From Phytomonas francai (taxonomy: Eukaryota > Euglenozoa > Kinetoplastea > Trypanosomatida > Trypanosomatidae), in NCBI GenBank assembly GCA_001766655.1, contig MJCC01000024.1, positions 1 through 64,000 on the forward strand: a DNA stretch of 64,000 bases. The letters are read 5' to 3'. Positions 48,010 to 56,411 of this stretch are shown piece by piece. The position numbers were made by a program, and so were the translations under genes. The notes under the pieces were generated by a model. The model was not told where the DNA came from. It ran no database searches and saw only the letters and a list, made by a program, of their open reading frames with translations. How positions within the stretch are numbered: the stretch's first letter is position 1; each line of letters begins with the position of its first letter.

Positions 48010-50002
48010 TACTTTTACCCCCCCACACACACAGAAAGCAAAAATTAGAAAATAAGCACAGAAAAAAAAATGAGGAGATTAGAGTGTATTAATTAAGGAT
48101 AAAGATACCGTGATTCTAATTTAATGACCTTCTGCCAGCACCACGTCTACCTCTTTAGCACTATTTTATGGTTTATTTTTTTTGAGACTAACCTATTTTT
48201 TTATTTTTTTTGCTGCGAATTTTTGTTCAGATAATGAAAAAAAAAATTAATCGCTTCTCTAACTCTTTCAGAAGCTGAAAAAGATTGTGCCTTATTAAAT
48301 TAAATTCTTTGATACCCTTCTTTTTGATTGTTCAAGCACCTTCAACAGGCTAAGCTGAACTTTCTCTCCGACCCCCCCCCCTTCCCCTCTAGGCAACGTC
48401 CGGGAAAGAGGGTGATGGATATATATGTATGGAAGGAAAAGACGCCTACTTTTTCGAAAACAAAACAATAGTGCCTTAGCTATTATACCTTCAGTCCTAT
48501 GAGGATAAACCTTAATAAACCCACTCTCAACCACTTTTCCTATTTGAGATTCGCTTTTGTTTACTAACAAGTGATGTAATTTAAATACACTTTATAATTG
48601 TCAACGGTATAACCTCAAATTTACGAGAGAATATTTTCAATTTCTCCCGTCAGAGAGTCAATGAAAATTTAAACCAAACAAATAGTGAAAATGATTAACA
48701 AACCACGCCCAAAGTTTTTTTCAAAATAGTTTAAGCAATGTTATCTCTTTAATTTTTTGTGTATGCTATACCATTAGTGTTAATATTCATGAGAGTATTA
48801 ATTTGTACCACTATTTCTTCAAGATAAGTAAATCTTTAGTAGCGTGCACTAAAGGAAAGATAAAACGATGACTGATTCCTTTTGAAAGCCTTCAAAGTAA
48901 ATTTATAAAGACTTTAGATAGGAGGTTAATTTAAAGGTTAAGAAAATTGAGCAAACCAAAAAATTCAAATAATAAATAGAAGCAAAAAAAAAAGAGGCCT
49001 TCAAAAAAAAACTATCAACACAAAGAAGACTCCAAAAGTAGTAGAAAAATAAAAATCTAAAAAAAAAGACACGAAAAACACTAAAAAAATCTAGAAGAAA
49101 AAATGCTAGTTTATTTACGGAAATCAACTTAAAAATATCGTTCAAGTTAGAGAAAAAATAAGGAGATTTATGAAATGCCAAAGTGAAGCAACTAGTATTT
49201 ACACGTGGTATATGCAAACTATTGCTCACTGATCTACCCACGCTACTCCGTTCCTTAGAAGCAAATTATAGTAATTTATCAGCTATATTATGAAATTGCT
49301 TTTCAAGGAAGAGAAAAGGGCAATTTTTTTTAAAGCAAAACTAAACCAAAAAAGGAAATAATGAATATGAGACTCTAAACGCAAGTTGTGGCAGGCAATA
49401 CTTTTATCTAATAAGCACTAAATACCATGAGAAGGAAAACAAAGAGAAGCGCTAACAAGTTTCAGAGAAACAGCATCCACTAATGGGGTTTAGTGTGGTT
49501 AAGGCGGAAAAGTCATCAAAATTAAAATCTCAGAATCTGTGTTTCCACTTGTTTAGTGAGGATAAAACGTTCAGAAATCGCAGTTTTTTATCACAAGTTG
49601 TGCAATCAAACCGAAAGAAACAGATAAATACTTCCCAATTAGAGGAGATAATACAATAATACACAGAGAGATGCCTTCGTCTACTTGTTCGTTTAGTCTT
49701 ATCAAGGTGGTGAGTGATGAAGTGGAAGCATGGTTGGGGGAAAAATATGTACTTAGACATGGTAGCAGAAGAAAAGTCAACGATAGGAAAGGATTAAAAT
49801 TTAAGATTATAAATTCAATCAAAGCATAAGAAGAAGGTGAAGAGGCGGAAGAAAAAAAAAATAGCGAAGCTTCTCACGACAACGTGCGTGTTGCACTTTA
49901 GATGTGCGCGACCTCTTTTGAGGCAAACCTGCGGCATAAAGGGCATCAAACACGTGTTCAATTAAAGCTCTACCCCCCTCTTTTTGATCTGTTTTGCCCA
50001 AC
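48010..50002. other. 2-kb AT-rich intergenic region
   Basis: The spacer is strongly AT-rich with numerous A- and T-runs (for example 48169-48210, 48978-49080). The Phe/Leu-rich open frame at 48903-49241 on the minus strand is what an A-rich complementary strand gives and is not supported. A purine/pyrimidine-skewed stretch of 48340-48420 could be the pyrimidine tract for the next gene. No gene seen. Confidence 0.5.
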
Positions 50003-51925
50003 CTAGGAGAAAACGTCCGCGAAGATGTCCTCGCCTTCACCCGCGAGGGCATCGGCGAGAGGTTGGGCGCGCCGGCCGACGCGCAGTATGCACAGCGCTG
50101 AGGTGAGCGCGCCGGCCTCCGGGAAGGGCCCTGCGCGGCGCCCCGGCAGTCTGCGGGGGGCCGTGGCGGCCTCCGCGCGCGGCCCCCCCCNNNNNNNNNN
50201 NNNNNNNNNNNNNNNCGTCGACGGCCGCCGCGGCGAGGGCGAGGAGGGCGGCCCGCCCCCACGCCGCGGCGGGGAGCCCCCCTCGGCCGCGCGCGAGGCG
50301 TCGCCGCTGCTCAGAAGGGGGGAGGAACCCGATCCGGGGCCGCGGGGATGCCTCCGCGAGCCCCCCCCCTTCCCGGGCGACTGGCCTAAGCAGAAAGGAT
50401 AGGTCCGGCGCCGCAGCAGGGGCGTGCCGAGGGCGAGGTCCGTACTCGGGAGGGCCGGGGCGGTACCGCGGCCCCGCTTCTTGCCGAGATCGGACGGCGA
50501 CCGGCCCGCGGCGGCGCCGCGGGCCTTTTTAAGCGGCGTAAAGCAGGGGTGCAGAGCGTGCTGCGGCGTCGTCTTCGTCCACGTGCGTTTGACCTTGTCA
50601 GACGAAGGCCCCGACAAGACACACCGCCAGTGCTGCTCCGCGGTATTTCGCAAATCGGTGAAGGCGGCCACCTCGTCTGCCAGCAGGTCTTTTCGTGTTA
50701 ATGATTCCTCTGCCTCTAGCGCTCGCACGGATTCGAGAAGGCGCTCCTTGAAATTATCGTACGCCCGCCTCGCGGCGAGGCGGGCGTCGTGTTGGGAGCG
50801 CAACTCGTGCAAGACGGCTTCTCTTGAGGTGCGTTGCTCGCGCTGCGCTTGATCGGACACGCACCCTGTGTGTTGAATCCACTGCAGCAGCAATAGAAAA
50901 TACGCCACACCGTCAACCTGTCTGCAATGATGCCAAGCCATCTGGGCCGAAGCCGCCATGCGTTCAAGGTGCGCATTTGCGGCGCGTCGGGACGCCTCCG
51001 CATGTTTGCGTAGGGCACCCGTCTGTTCACGCAGCAGATCCGCCTGCTTTTCAGACTCGAGCCTAGTCTGCGTGATCCGAGCGTCGAGGTCGTCGGTCTG
51101 TGTGGTGAGCGCCTTAACATCCGACAGGAGCATCTGATGATCGCGCTGCCTCAGGGCGAACTCCTTCTCCTTCTCGTCAAGCTCTTCCATAGTGGTGAGG
51201 GCTGCTGAGCGGTAGAGCTCCACACACTCCTGCAAACAGGACGTGCAAAGCTCTTTCTGCTCTGCGCGCCATTCCTCATTTAGGTGGTTGCGCTTTGAGG
51301 TCTTGTAGCGGTCGTTTGTGGGACCTCTTTGGGAGGTGGTCGATTGCAGCTTCCCGGTGGCGTCTCCAAGCATGGCCGCGGTGGCGGAAGTGCGTTCCGC
51401 AAGCAGTGGTGTGTTGATCTGAAGCTGGCTGGAGTGGAGTTGAAGTCGGGCGTGAAACGTTGCGCGGGCGGAAGTGACACGTTGGATGCACGCAAAAGAC
51501 CCCGCCGCGTCGTGAAGCGTCTCGGCCATGGCGGCAGCCTCCTTGATTAATACCCTGCGCTCTCTGAGGGATTGAATGAGCTGCAGCATACCGCTAGGCT
51601 GCCCTTCCCATGCTTCACGGATCTCCGTCATTTGCTGCACCATAGAGGTGTGCTTCTTTCTGTGCTGCGCAAGCAGCAGAAGCAGCGCCTGTGCGTGGAG
51701 AGTGTCTTTGTTCAGTTGCTGCTCGAGGCAAAGATTGCTCTCGGAAACCTCCGTGAGGTGCTTTTCGCGTCGTTCAATATCTGCGATGAGAAGTTTCAGA
51801 TTCATGCCATACGACCGCTTCGCACGCTCCATCGTGCTGATTTGTCCCTCCAAGTAATCATAGCTGCTCGACTGCACAGCCCTCTGCTGCAATAGCATCT
51901 CAGCACACCTTTCAAGTGATGTCAT
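50003..51925 (-). CDS. Coiled-coil protein with GC-rich Pro/Arg/Gly tail, contains assembly gap
   Basis: This is about 640 residues from ATG 51925 (MTSLERC; frame opens earlier at GTG). Residues 1-430 are mostly coiled coil with heptads rich in Leu, Glu, Arg and Gln (TMERAKRSYGMNLKLLIADI; ELDEKEKEFALRQRDHQMLL). Nothing identifies the family; basal body, flagellar or kinetochore roles are all possible. From about residue 450 the composition changes to Pro/Gly/Arg/Ser/Ala low complexity coded by very GC-rich DNA, with a 25-N gap at 50191-50215. Because 25 is not a multiple of three and the true gap is unknown, the frame left of the gap (and so the annotated stop at 50003) is uncertain; another minus-strand frame stays open to 49819. 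Confidence 0.6.
   Translation of the reverse strand: MTSLERCAEMLLQQRAVQSSSYDYLEGQISTMERAKRSYGMNLKLLIADIERREKHLTEVSESNLCLEQQLNKDTLHAQALLLLLAQHRKKHTSMVQQMTEIREAWEGQPSGMLQLIQSLRERRVLIKEAAAMAETLHDAAGSFACIQRVTSARATFHARLQLHSSQLQINTPLLAERTSATAAMLGDATGKLQSTTSQRGPTNDRYKTSKRNHLNEEWRAEQKELCTSCLQECVELYRSAALTTMEELDEKEKEFALRQRDHQMLLSDVKALTTQTDDLDARITQTRLESEKQADLLREQTGALRKHAEASRRAANAHLERMAASAQMAWHHCRQVDGVAYFLLLLQWIQHTGCVSDQAQREQRTSREAVLHELRSQHDARLAARRAYDNFKERLLESVRALEAEESLTRKDLLADEVAAFTDLRNTAEQHWRCVLSGPSSDKVKRTWTKTTPQHALHPCFTPLKKARGAAAGRSPSDLGKKRGRGTAPALPSTDLALGTPLLRRRTYPFCLGQSPGKGGGSRRHPRGPGSGSSPLLSSGDASRAAEGGSPPRRGGGPPSSPSPRRPSTXXXXXXXXXGGPRAEAATAPRRLPGRRAGPFPEAGALTSALCILRVGRRAQPLADALAGEGEDIFADVFS
50191..50215. 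other. Assembly gap (25 N) in GC-rich coding sequence
   Basis: There are 25 Ns directly after a run of eight Cs, within a GC-rich stretch (50030-50560). This is likely a local sequencing or assembly failure. Confidence 0.95.
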
Positions 51926-52459
51926 CCTTATTCCGTTTTCCCGTGGGAAAAAAAACGCTTTGCCTTGCACAAGTTACTTTCACCTCTTATGTGATGATGG
52001 CGTGTATTCAGTGCGATGCTCTTAACAATTTAGATCAAGCAACGTCGTTTAAGTGAGTGCCACTGTTAAGAAGATAAAGAGGGAGGAAATGGGGAAAAAG
52101 AAACCCTGCATATGATGTGAGTTTTATTTAGATGAAGAATAACAAAAATACAGATGTTTCCAGGAATACTATATATATATATATATATATATATAGGGCT
52201 ATGACTGAACTACTTGTTTAAGTAAATATGCGCACGTGTGAATAAAATCTGCTTCAAAAAAATGCGTAAATGTATATACATGCCAATCTTTAGTCCCTGC
52301 GAACTCGTTGGAGTTCCATGATTCCTGTAGACCTTGTCCACATTCTCTCAAATGTTGCTGTTATAATGTTTCGGTACGTGAGTGGGGATATTCTCTTCTA
52401 CCTGCTGGTCACACACACACACACACACACACATGCACACCCTTCTCTGTTGTTTTGCC
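51926..52459. other. Intergenic spacer with (AT)n and (AC)n microsatellites
   Basis: (AT)n at 52171-52195 and (AC)n at 52411-52433. The latter lies about 27 bases past the stop of the NOXRED1-like gene and is (GT)n in its 3' UTR. No gene. Confidence 0.6.
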
Positions 52460-53935
52460 TCAGCTAGATGCATGGAGCTTATACGCATTCTTCTGTAATA
52501 TCTCAGTGTAGTGCAGCTGCATATCATGGTTTAGCTCGGCCTCATTGTGGTACGCCAAAGGCAGGACACCCAACGAGTCGCTAGTCTGCAGTGTACTGGT
52601 GGGCTCGCCGCCGCACTGCACTGCGTGGCTCCACTGCGGCTCCTCCGCAATGTCAGGACCAAATAAATCAAAGTTGCGCTGATAACGCCCTAAAAGAGCC
52701 GCCGCGACGGTGGTGTAGCTTGAAGGTGGAATGACCGATAATACAGCGCAGAGTATCGACCCTTCGAATCGAATCGATTCCTTCGTGCTTGCAGCCGCGC
52801 TACCCGGAAATTTACCGTCGGGAGAGCCTTTGAGCCCCTTCGAACTCGTGCGCGGCCGTGCGTCGAGGCTTGGCAGGTGCTCTTCGAGGGAAAAATTCTT
52901 GTGCCCTATCAACCTCCCCACCCACGTTAGCGTCGCACGCCAAACCTGGGAAAAGAAGCTTTTATGTGGAATCGCTTCCCGTGATAACGTCGACAAGATG
53001 GAAGTGGTGTTTGCAGTCGTGAAACCCCACTGTGTGGGTTGAAACGAGAAGGCATCATCCTTGTCCACGGGGCCGCCCTCCTCGCGTAGCCCCTCGGCCT
53101 GCCTTGCAGCATCCCCTAGAAAGGACAGGGAGTAGGATACGCGCTTGATGTGCTGAGCAGTGCAAGCCTCGGACTTGGAATGGTAGTCGGCCGCTATACG
53201 CGGCGCACGGTGCAGAGTGGACTCATCTGCGCACACGATAAGCGACTCATCGATCTGCAGGAGCAGTGCCACTTTCGTTTGAGGCGCCCCCGTGACCGCC
53301 AAGAAGATGATCGCCGTCGGCTTGAGCAGGGCGGATCCGTGTTTTTGCGACCCCATTCTAGCACCCTCGCCGTCCTTTTCCTTGAGCAAGTCGAGCAACT
53401 CCTCCACCGTCCCGCAGGCGAGGACGAGGAGGTCGCACGAGGCGAGAATCGGCCGGGCCTGCGCCCGCGAACTCCACCTCACGCCCGCCTCGAAGGCATT
53501 GCAAAGTTGGTTCGTGGTCGGGCGCTGCGCAGAGATGACGGTGACCCTGGTGGGGTGCACAAGCGGCGGGGACTCGCCGAGGAGGAGGAGGACGTAGGCC
53601 TCCGCGACGGCCCCCGCGCCGAGGATGGCCACGCGCTGCCCGAGCCCGCCGGACCCCTCGCCGAGGACGTCCTCGGCCGGGACGGCGCCGTCCGGGACGC
53701 GGGAGGTCGCCCTGCCGCGCTTCCGCACCGCCGCGAGCCGCACGATCGCCGTGTAGGCCGACGACGGCGACGACAGCATGGCGCGGGCGGTGGAGACGAC
53801 GTGGAGGAGGTAGTACGCCTGCTGCGCAATCGCATAGGCGGCAAAGGGCGAGCACTGCACAACGCGGTCCAGCGAAGCGTCCACACAGCCGCAGCCCTGA
53901 AGAACGGTATTCATCAGAAGGGGGTTGACAGACAT
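52460..53935 (-). CDS. NOXRED1/P5C-reductase-like Rossmann-fold protein
   Basis: This is 491 residues. After about 100 residues, RVAILGAGAVAEAYVLLLL (about 101-119) is a dinucleotide-binding beta-alpha-beta with GxGxxA, followed by strands VTVISAQRP (about 131), CDLLVLACGTVEELLDLL (about 168) and IIFLAVTGAPQTKVALLL with SLIVCADEST. This order matches P5C reductase/F420-dependent oxidoreductase folds, and the long, divergent form recalls animal NOXRED1. The C-terminal half holds an insertion and a helical part (AVLSVIPPSSYTTVAAALLG) that could be the dimerisation domain. No presequence is evident. The substrate is unknown; the proline pathway enzyme itself is normally shorter (about 270). The N-terminal third (53390-53830) is very GC-rich. 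Confidence 0.5.
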   Translation of the reverse strand: MSVNPLLMNTVLQGCGCVDASLDRVVQCSPFAAYAIAQQAYYLLHVVSTARAMLSSPSSAYTAIVRLAAVRKRGRATSRVPDGAVPAEDVLGEGSGGLGQRVAILGAGAVAEAYVLLLLGESPPLVHPTRVTVISAQRPTTNQLCNAFEAGVRWSSRAQARPILASCDLLVLACGTVEELLDLLKEKDGEGARMGSQKHGSALLKPTAIIFLAVTGAPQTKVALLLQIDESLIVCADESTLHRAPRIAADYHSKSEACTAQHIKRVSYSLSFLGDAARQAEGLREEGGPVDKDDAFSFQPTQWGFTTANTTSILSTLSREAIPHKSFFSQVWRATLTWVGRLIGHKNFSLEEHLPSLDARPRTSSKGLKGSPDGKFPGSAAASTKESIRFEGSILCAVLSVIPPSSYTTVAAALLGRYQRNFDLFGPDIAEEPQWSHAVQCGGEPTSTLQTSDSLGVLPLAYHNEAELNHDMQLHYTEILQKNAYKLHASS

Positions 53936-54360
53936 TGCGCCATCTCACCCGGATAGGTTCTCCTTGGGCCTGAGGCACACTCTTAAAGCTAAGAATATCC
54001 CTCTTTACTGGACCAAAAAAACTGAAGGCGAGAAATATACATATACATATATCGCGTTATAGAGAAAGTGTGTGGAATGCATAAGCACACAGATACAAAA
54101 AAAAGAAAAAGAGAGAGGAAAAGAGAAAAATTCGGGATAAAGAATCAACAAATTCATCTAACTCGAAATGTAACCCCTCAGTTTTGAAAAGGACATTAAA
54201 TTTGACAACTTCTATTTTGCATGGTTTTTTTTTCGTAAATAAAAGCAACTCAGAGTGAAACGAATGCTTTGCAACACAGCGAATGCAAACTGTAGAGGAA
54301 ATCGACATCAAAAGGGGTAATACGATGCAGAAGAAATAAGAATGTACCCATAGTATACCT
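53936..54360. other. Intergenic spacer
   Basis: About 425 bases between eS31 and the NOXRED1-like gene. Purine-rich plus strand 54095-54130 gives a T/C-rich tract on the sense strand, a good candidate for trans-splicing of the NOXRED1-like mRNA. No gene. Confidence 0.5.
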
Positions 54361-54819
54361 TTACTTGCTCTCTTCCTTGTAGGTCAGATGGCACTTCCCG
54401 CAGTATTTGCGGTCCTTGTGCTGCGCCATGAAGATGCTGGCGCCGCACTGCGGGTGAGGGCATTCCTGGCGGGTTCGCTCCACCGTGTAGGAACCGTCGT
54501 CATTCTCGATGACCTTGAAGTACTTGAGCGCGCGCATCTTCTCGAGCTTGTGCTTGTGGTTGGGCTTCTTGGGCTTCGTGAAAATACGCTTCTTCTTCTT
54601 CTTGCCCTTGCCGCCCTCCACCGGGACCACCTCCTGCACAGTGGACCCGGACATCAGACCGAGGTCAGCCAGAGTCGCCTCCTCCTCCAGGCAGGCGCCA
54701 CCGAAGAAGAGGCTTCCCCGTAAGACGCCCGCCGCGCTCCGGAGCGAAGCCACCGTCCCCTCGGCGGAGACGCGCGCGGCCACGGTCTGGCCGCCAGCCG
54801 TCTTAATAAAGAGTTGCAT
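54361..54819 (-). CDS. RPS27A: Ribosomal protein eS31 (S27a) fused to a degenerate ubiquitin-like domain
   Basis: This is 152 residues. Residues 71-152 are eS31: Lys-rich linker KGKKKKKRIF, KMRALKYFKV and the zinc finger CPHPQC...CGKC (C-x4-C-x14-C-x2-C). Residues 1-70 replace ubiquitin: they start MQLFIKTAGGQTV and end EGG, keeping the strand pattern (LFFGGACLEEEATLADLGL matches LIFAGKQLEDGRTLSDYNI), but are six residues shorter than ubiquitin and have lost every acceptor lysine except K6; the I44 patch is also changed. The GG before KGKKKKK would still allow cleavage. So the domain probably serves as a ribosomal-protein chaperone or extension, not as a ubiquitin source. High GC use fits a highly expressed ribosomal gene. 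Confidence 0.93.
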   Translation of the reverse strand: MQLFIKTAGGQTVAARVSAEGTVASLRSAAGVLRGSLFFGGACLEEEATLADLGLMSGSTVQEVVPVEGGKGKKKKKRIFTKPKKPNHKHKLEKMRALKYFKVIENDDGSYTVERTRQECPHPQCGASIFMAQHKDRKYCGKCHLTYKEESK

Positions 54820-54850
54820 CTGTGTGCTTGATTAAATGGTATATCGATAA
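54820..54850 (-). promoter_or_regulatory. Predicted spliced-leader acceptor of the eS31 gene
   Basis: On the minus strand, catctttctttatc... aagcacacag lies directly before the ATG at 54819. The nearest AG (54821-54820) touches the start codon; another AG lies about 7 nt further up. Either gives a very short 5' UTR. Confidence 0.4.
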
Positions 54851-55484
54851 AGAAAGATGAATGTAAGATATAGGTTACAAAAAATCAAGAAAAAGGAGAT
54901 GAGCCTTTGAATTGTTTTAGCTGCTAACATGACGTCGGATTATAGTTCACCCTCCCCCCTTCACAGAGACGCTTCCCATTTTGCTATTGATTCTTAGTTG
55001 TCAAAGAGATCGAGTTATTGGTGCAAATATCTATTAGCAACATACCTCTATTCAGTGTAATAACGGAAAATCCTGTTAAAACGTAATGCTTTAACCAACA
55101 AAGCCGCTGGCATTCATCATTCGGCCGACCGATCCCCTCTGTATGGACTGATCAAAGGGTAAGTTCTCCATAAAAGCGTGTAACTTTCAGCAGTATAGTG
55201 CACGATAAGCTACCCTATGTAATTAAAGACACGTCTGATTAGTACCTCCCTTCGCATTGAAAAGAGCCCCCCCCCCCCCCCCCCCCCCTCACACACACAC
55301 ACACCGTGTGCAGCGCTAGGTATCCTCCCCTCTTCTCCTTTACCCTCACTTTTACTTAGAAGTCGAGTATAGCACCTGTAATGGATCCGGCAGCTATCCC
55401 TAGGACTACACAGATGCATCGCTCCCGTGAGTTCAACTGAGCATAGGGACTCGGTAGGGGCGGTAGTTCTCAAACCGATATGAC
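54851..55484. other. Intergenic spacer with poly-C22
   Basis: This holds a 22-base C homopolymer (55267-55288) followed by (AC)n (about 55290-55305), about 200 bases past the stop of the DEK-like gene; these are G22 and (GT)n in the transcript. The frame at 55210-55473 is driven by these repeats. No gene. Confidence 0.6.
55267..55288. repeat. Poly-C22 homopolymer
   Basis: There are 22 consecutive C on the plus strand; G22 in the 3' flank of the DEK-like gene, adjoining an (AC)n run. Confidence 0.95.
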
Positions 55485-56411
55485 TTAAGGAGTGGGGGAA
55501 TGAACTTTTTCTGTCGGATTCACTGCAGTTGGCAATGTATGCGTCGCGCCTCCCTGTCCCTGCAAACTAGGATGGGAGAGATCCCGTGCAATAGTTGCCT
55601 TCCCCACGGCCCTGTCCTCCGCCTCCATGAGGGCCTTCACGCAGTCCGATGCCGTCTGGGCAATAGCATCCTTAAACTGCTTCAGCTCCCCCGCCGGCAC
55701 CTTGAAGAAAGCCTCGAGCTCAGTGCGTAACGCCTTCACGCCGAGATTGGAGCGCTGTGCGGGCGACATGGCAAGCACGCGTTGAAAGACCTGAACTCGC
55801 ACGGCGTCCTCTGTGGGTAATGTCGAAGGGCTGCCGCGAGACGGCGACTTTTGTCTATTAGAAGTATGGCCGCTGCTGGTCTCCGTCTTCGCACGCTTCG
55901 CTGGAGGATCTGAGGGCACGCCTCCCTCGTTTCGTACGCCCTGCACTTCCTCACCTGGACTGCGTTGGAAAGTGGCCGCTTTGGGCGACCTGCGCACTGA
56001 ATCTTTTGCTCGCGGCCTCCTAGTGTGCGCCCCTGTCGCGGACTTAGCTAGGTACACAGGGTGCATCAAATACTTTTCCACGCCCTCCACAACACTTGCG
56101 TGCGGCTGCGAAACCTTTACGGGCATCTCAAGTGCCTTGACTAGCCCACGAAGTTTGTCTTTAGTCAGTTTCGCAAGCTTCGCGTGGACCCCCGAACGCA
56201 TAGACTCAGGGAATCCTTTAAAGCCCTCGAGGGCGTGGCGACGAGTGCCCGCTTGTCCTGCGCGTCCGTAGGCTAGCCGATGAAGAGGCTCGATAGCTGT
56301 TTCGATAAATTTGGCATTGCTGCCGCGTTTAGATGCATTATAGAAGGGAAATTCCTTCAATGGAGTTCCAGTGCCCTCACTGAAGTTAAATAGCGACCCT
56401 TCCTCACTCAT
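55485..56411 (-). CDS. DEK-like chromatin protein
   Basis: This is 308 residues (start at ATG 56411; one GTG codon upstream in frame). Residues about 10-118 follow the DEK pseudo-SAP/SAP module: GTGTPLKEFPFYNASKR, EPLHRLAYGRAGQ, LEGFKGFPE, LTKDKLRGLVKALEMPV and a closing EKYLMHPV, matching the GxG.kL.eI, LHkLlygrpG, FsGFpf, Lk.iceVLDl and FLMhP landmarks of DEK. A disordered basic linker with an NLS-like PAKRAK (about 170-175) follows, and then about 202-258 a DEK_C helical domain (FQRVLAMS...LGVKALRTELEAFFKV..LKQFKDAI). DEK binds DNA/nucleosomes and supports supercoiling and chromatin organisation. The assignment rests on remembered motifs. Confidence 0.7.
   Translation of the reverse strand: MSEEGSLFNFSEGTGTPLKEFPFYNASKRGSNAKFIETAIEPLHRLAYGRAGQAGTRRHALEGFKGFPESMRSGVHAKLAKLTKDKLRGLVKALEMPVKVSQPHASVVEGVEKYLMHPVYLAKSATGAHTRRPRAKDSVRRSPKAATFQRSPGEEVQGVRNEGGVPSDPPAKRAKTETSSGHTSNRQKSPSRGSPSTLPTEDAVRVQVFQRVLAMSPAQRSNLGVKALRTELEAFFKVPAGELKQFKDAIAQTASDCVKALMEAEDRAVGKATIARDLSHPSLQGQGGATHTLPTAVNPTEKVHSPTP

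Noticed and set aside
48903..49241. Hydrophobic Phe-rich minus-strand frame of 112 codons
   Set aside because: Phe comes from A-rich complementary DNA; no defined membrane-helix spacing or conserved residues, and it lies in generic AT-rich spacer.
53150..53978. A 268-codon plus-strand and 206-codon minus-strand frame over the NOXRED1-like gene
   Set aside because: Arg/Gly/Ala-rich translations from GC-rich DNA without domain pattern; shadows.
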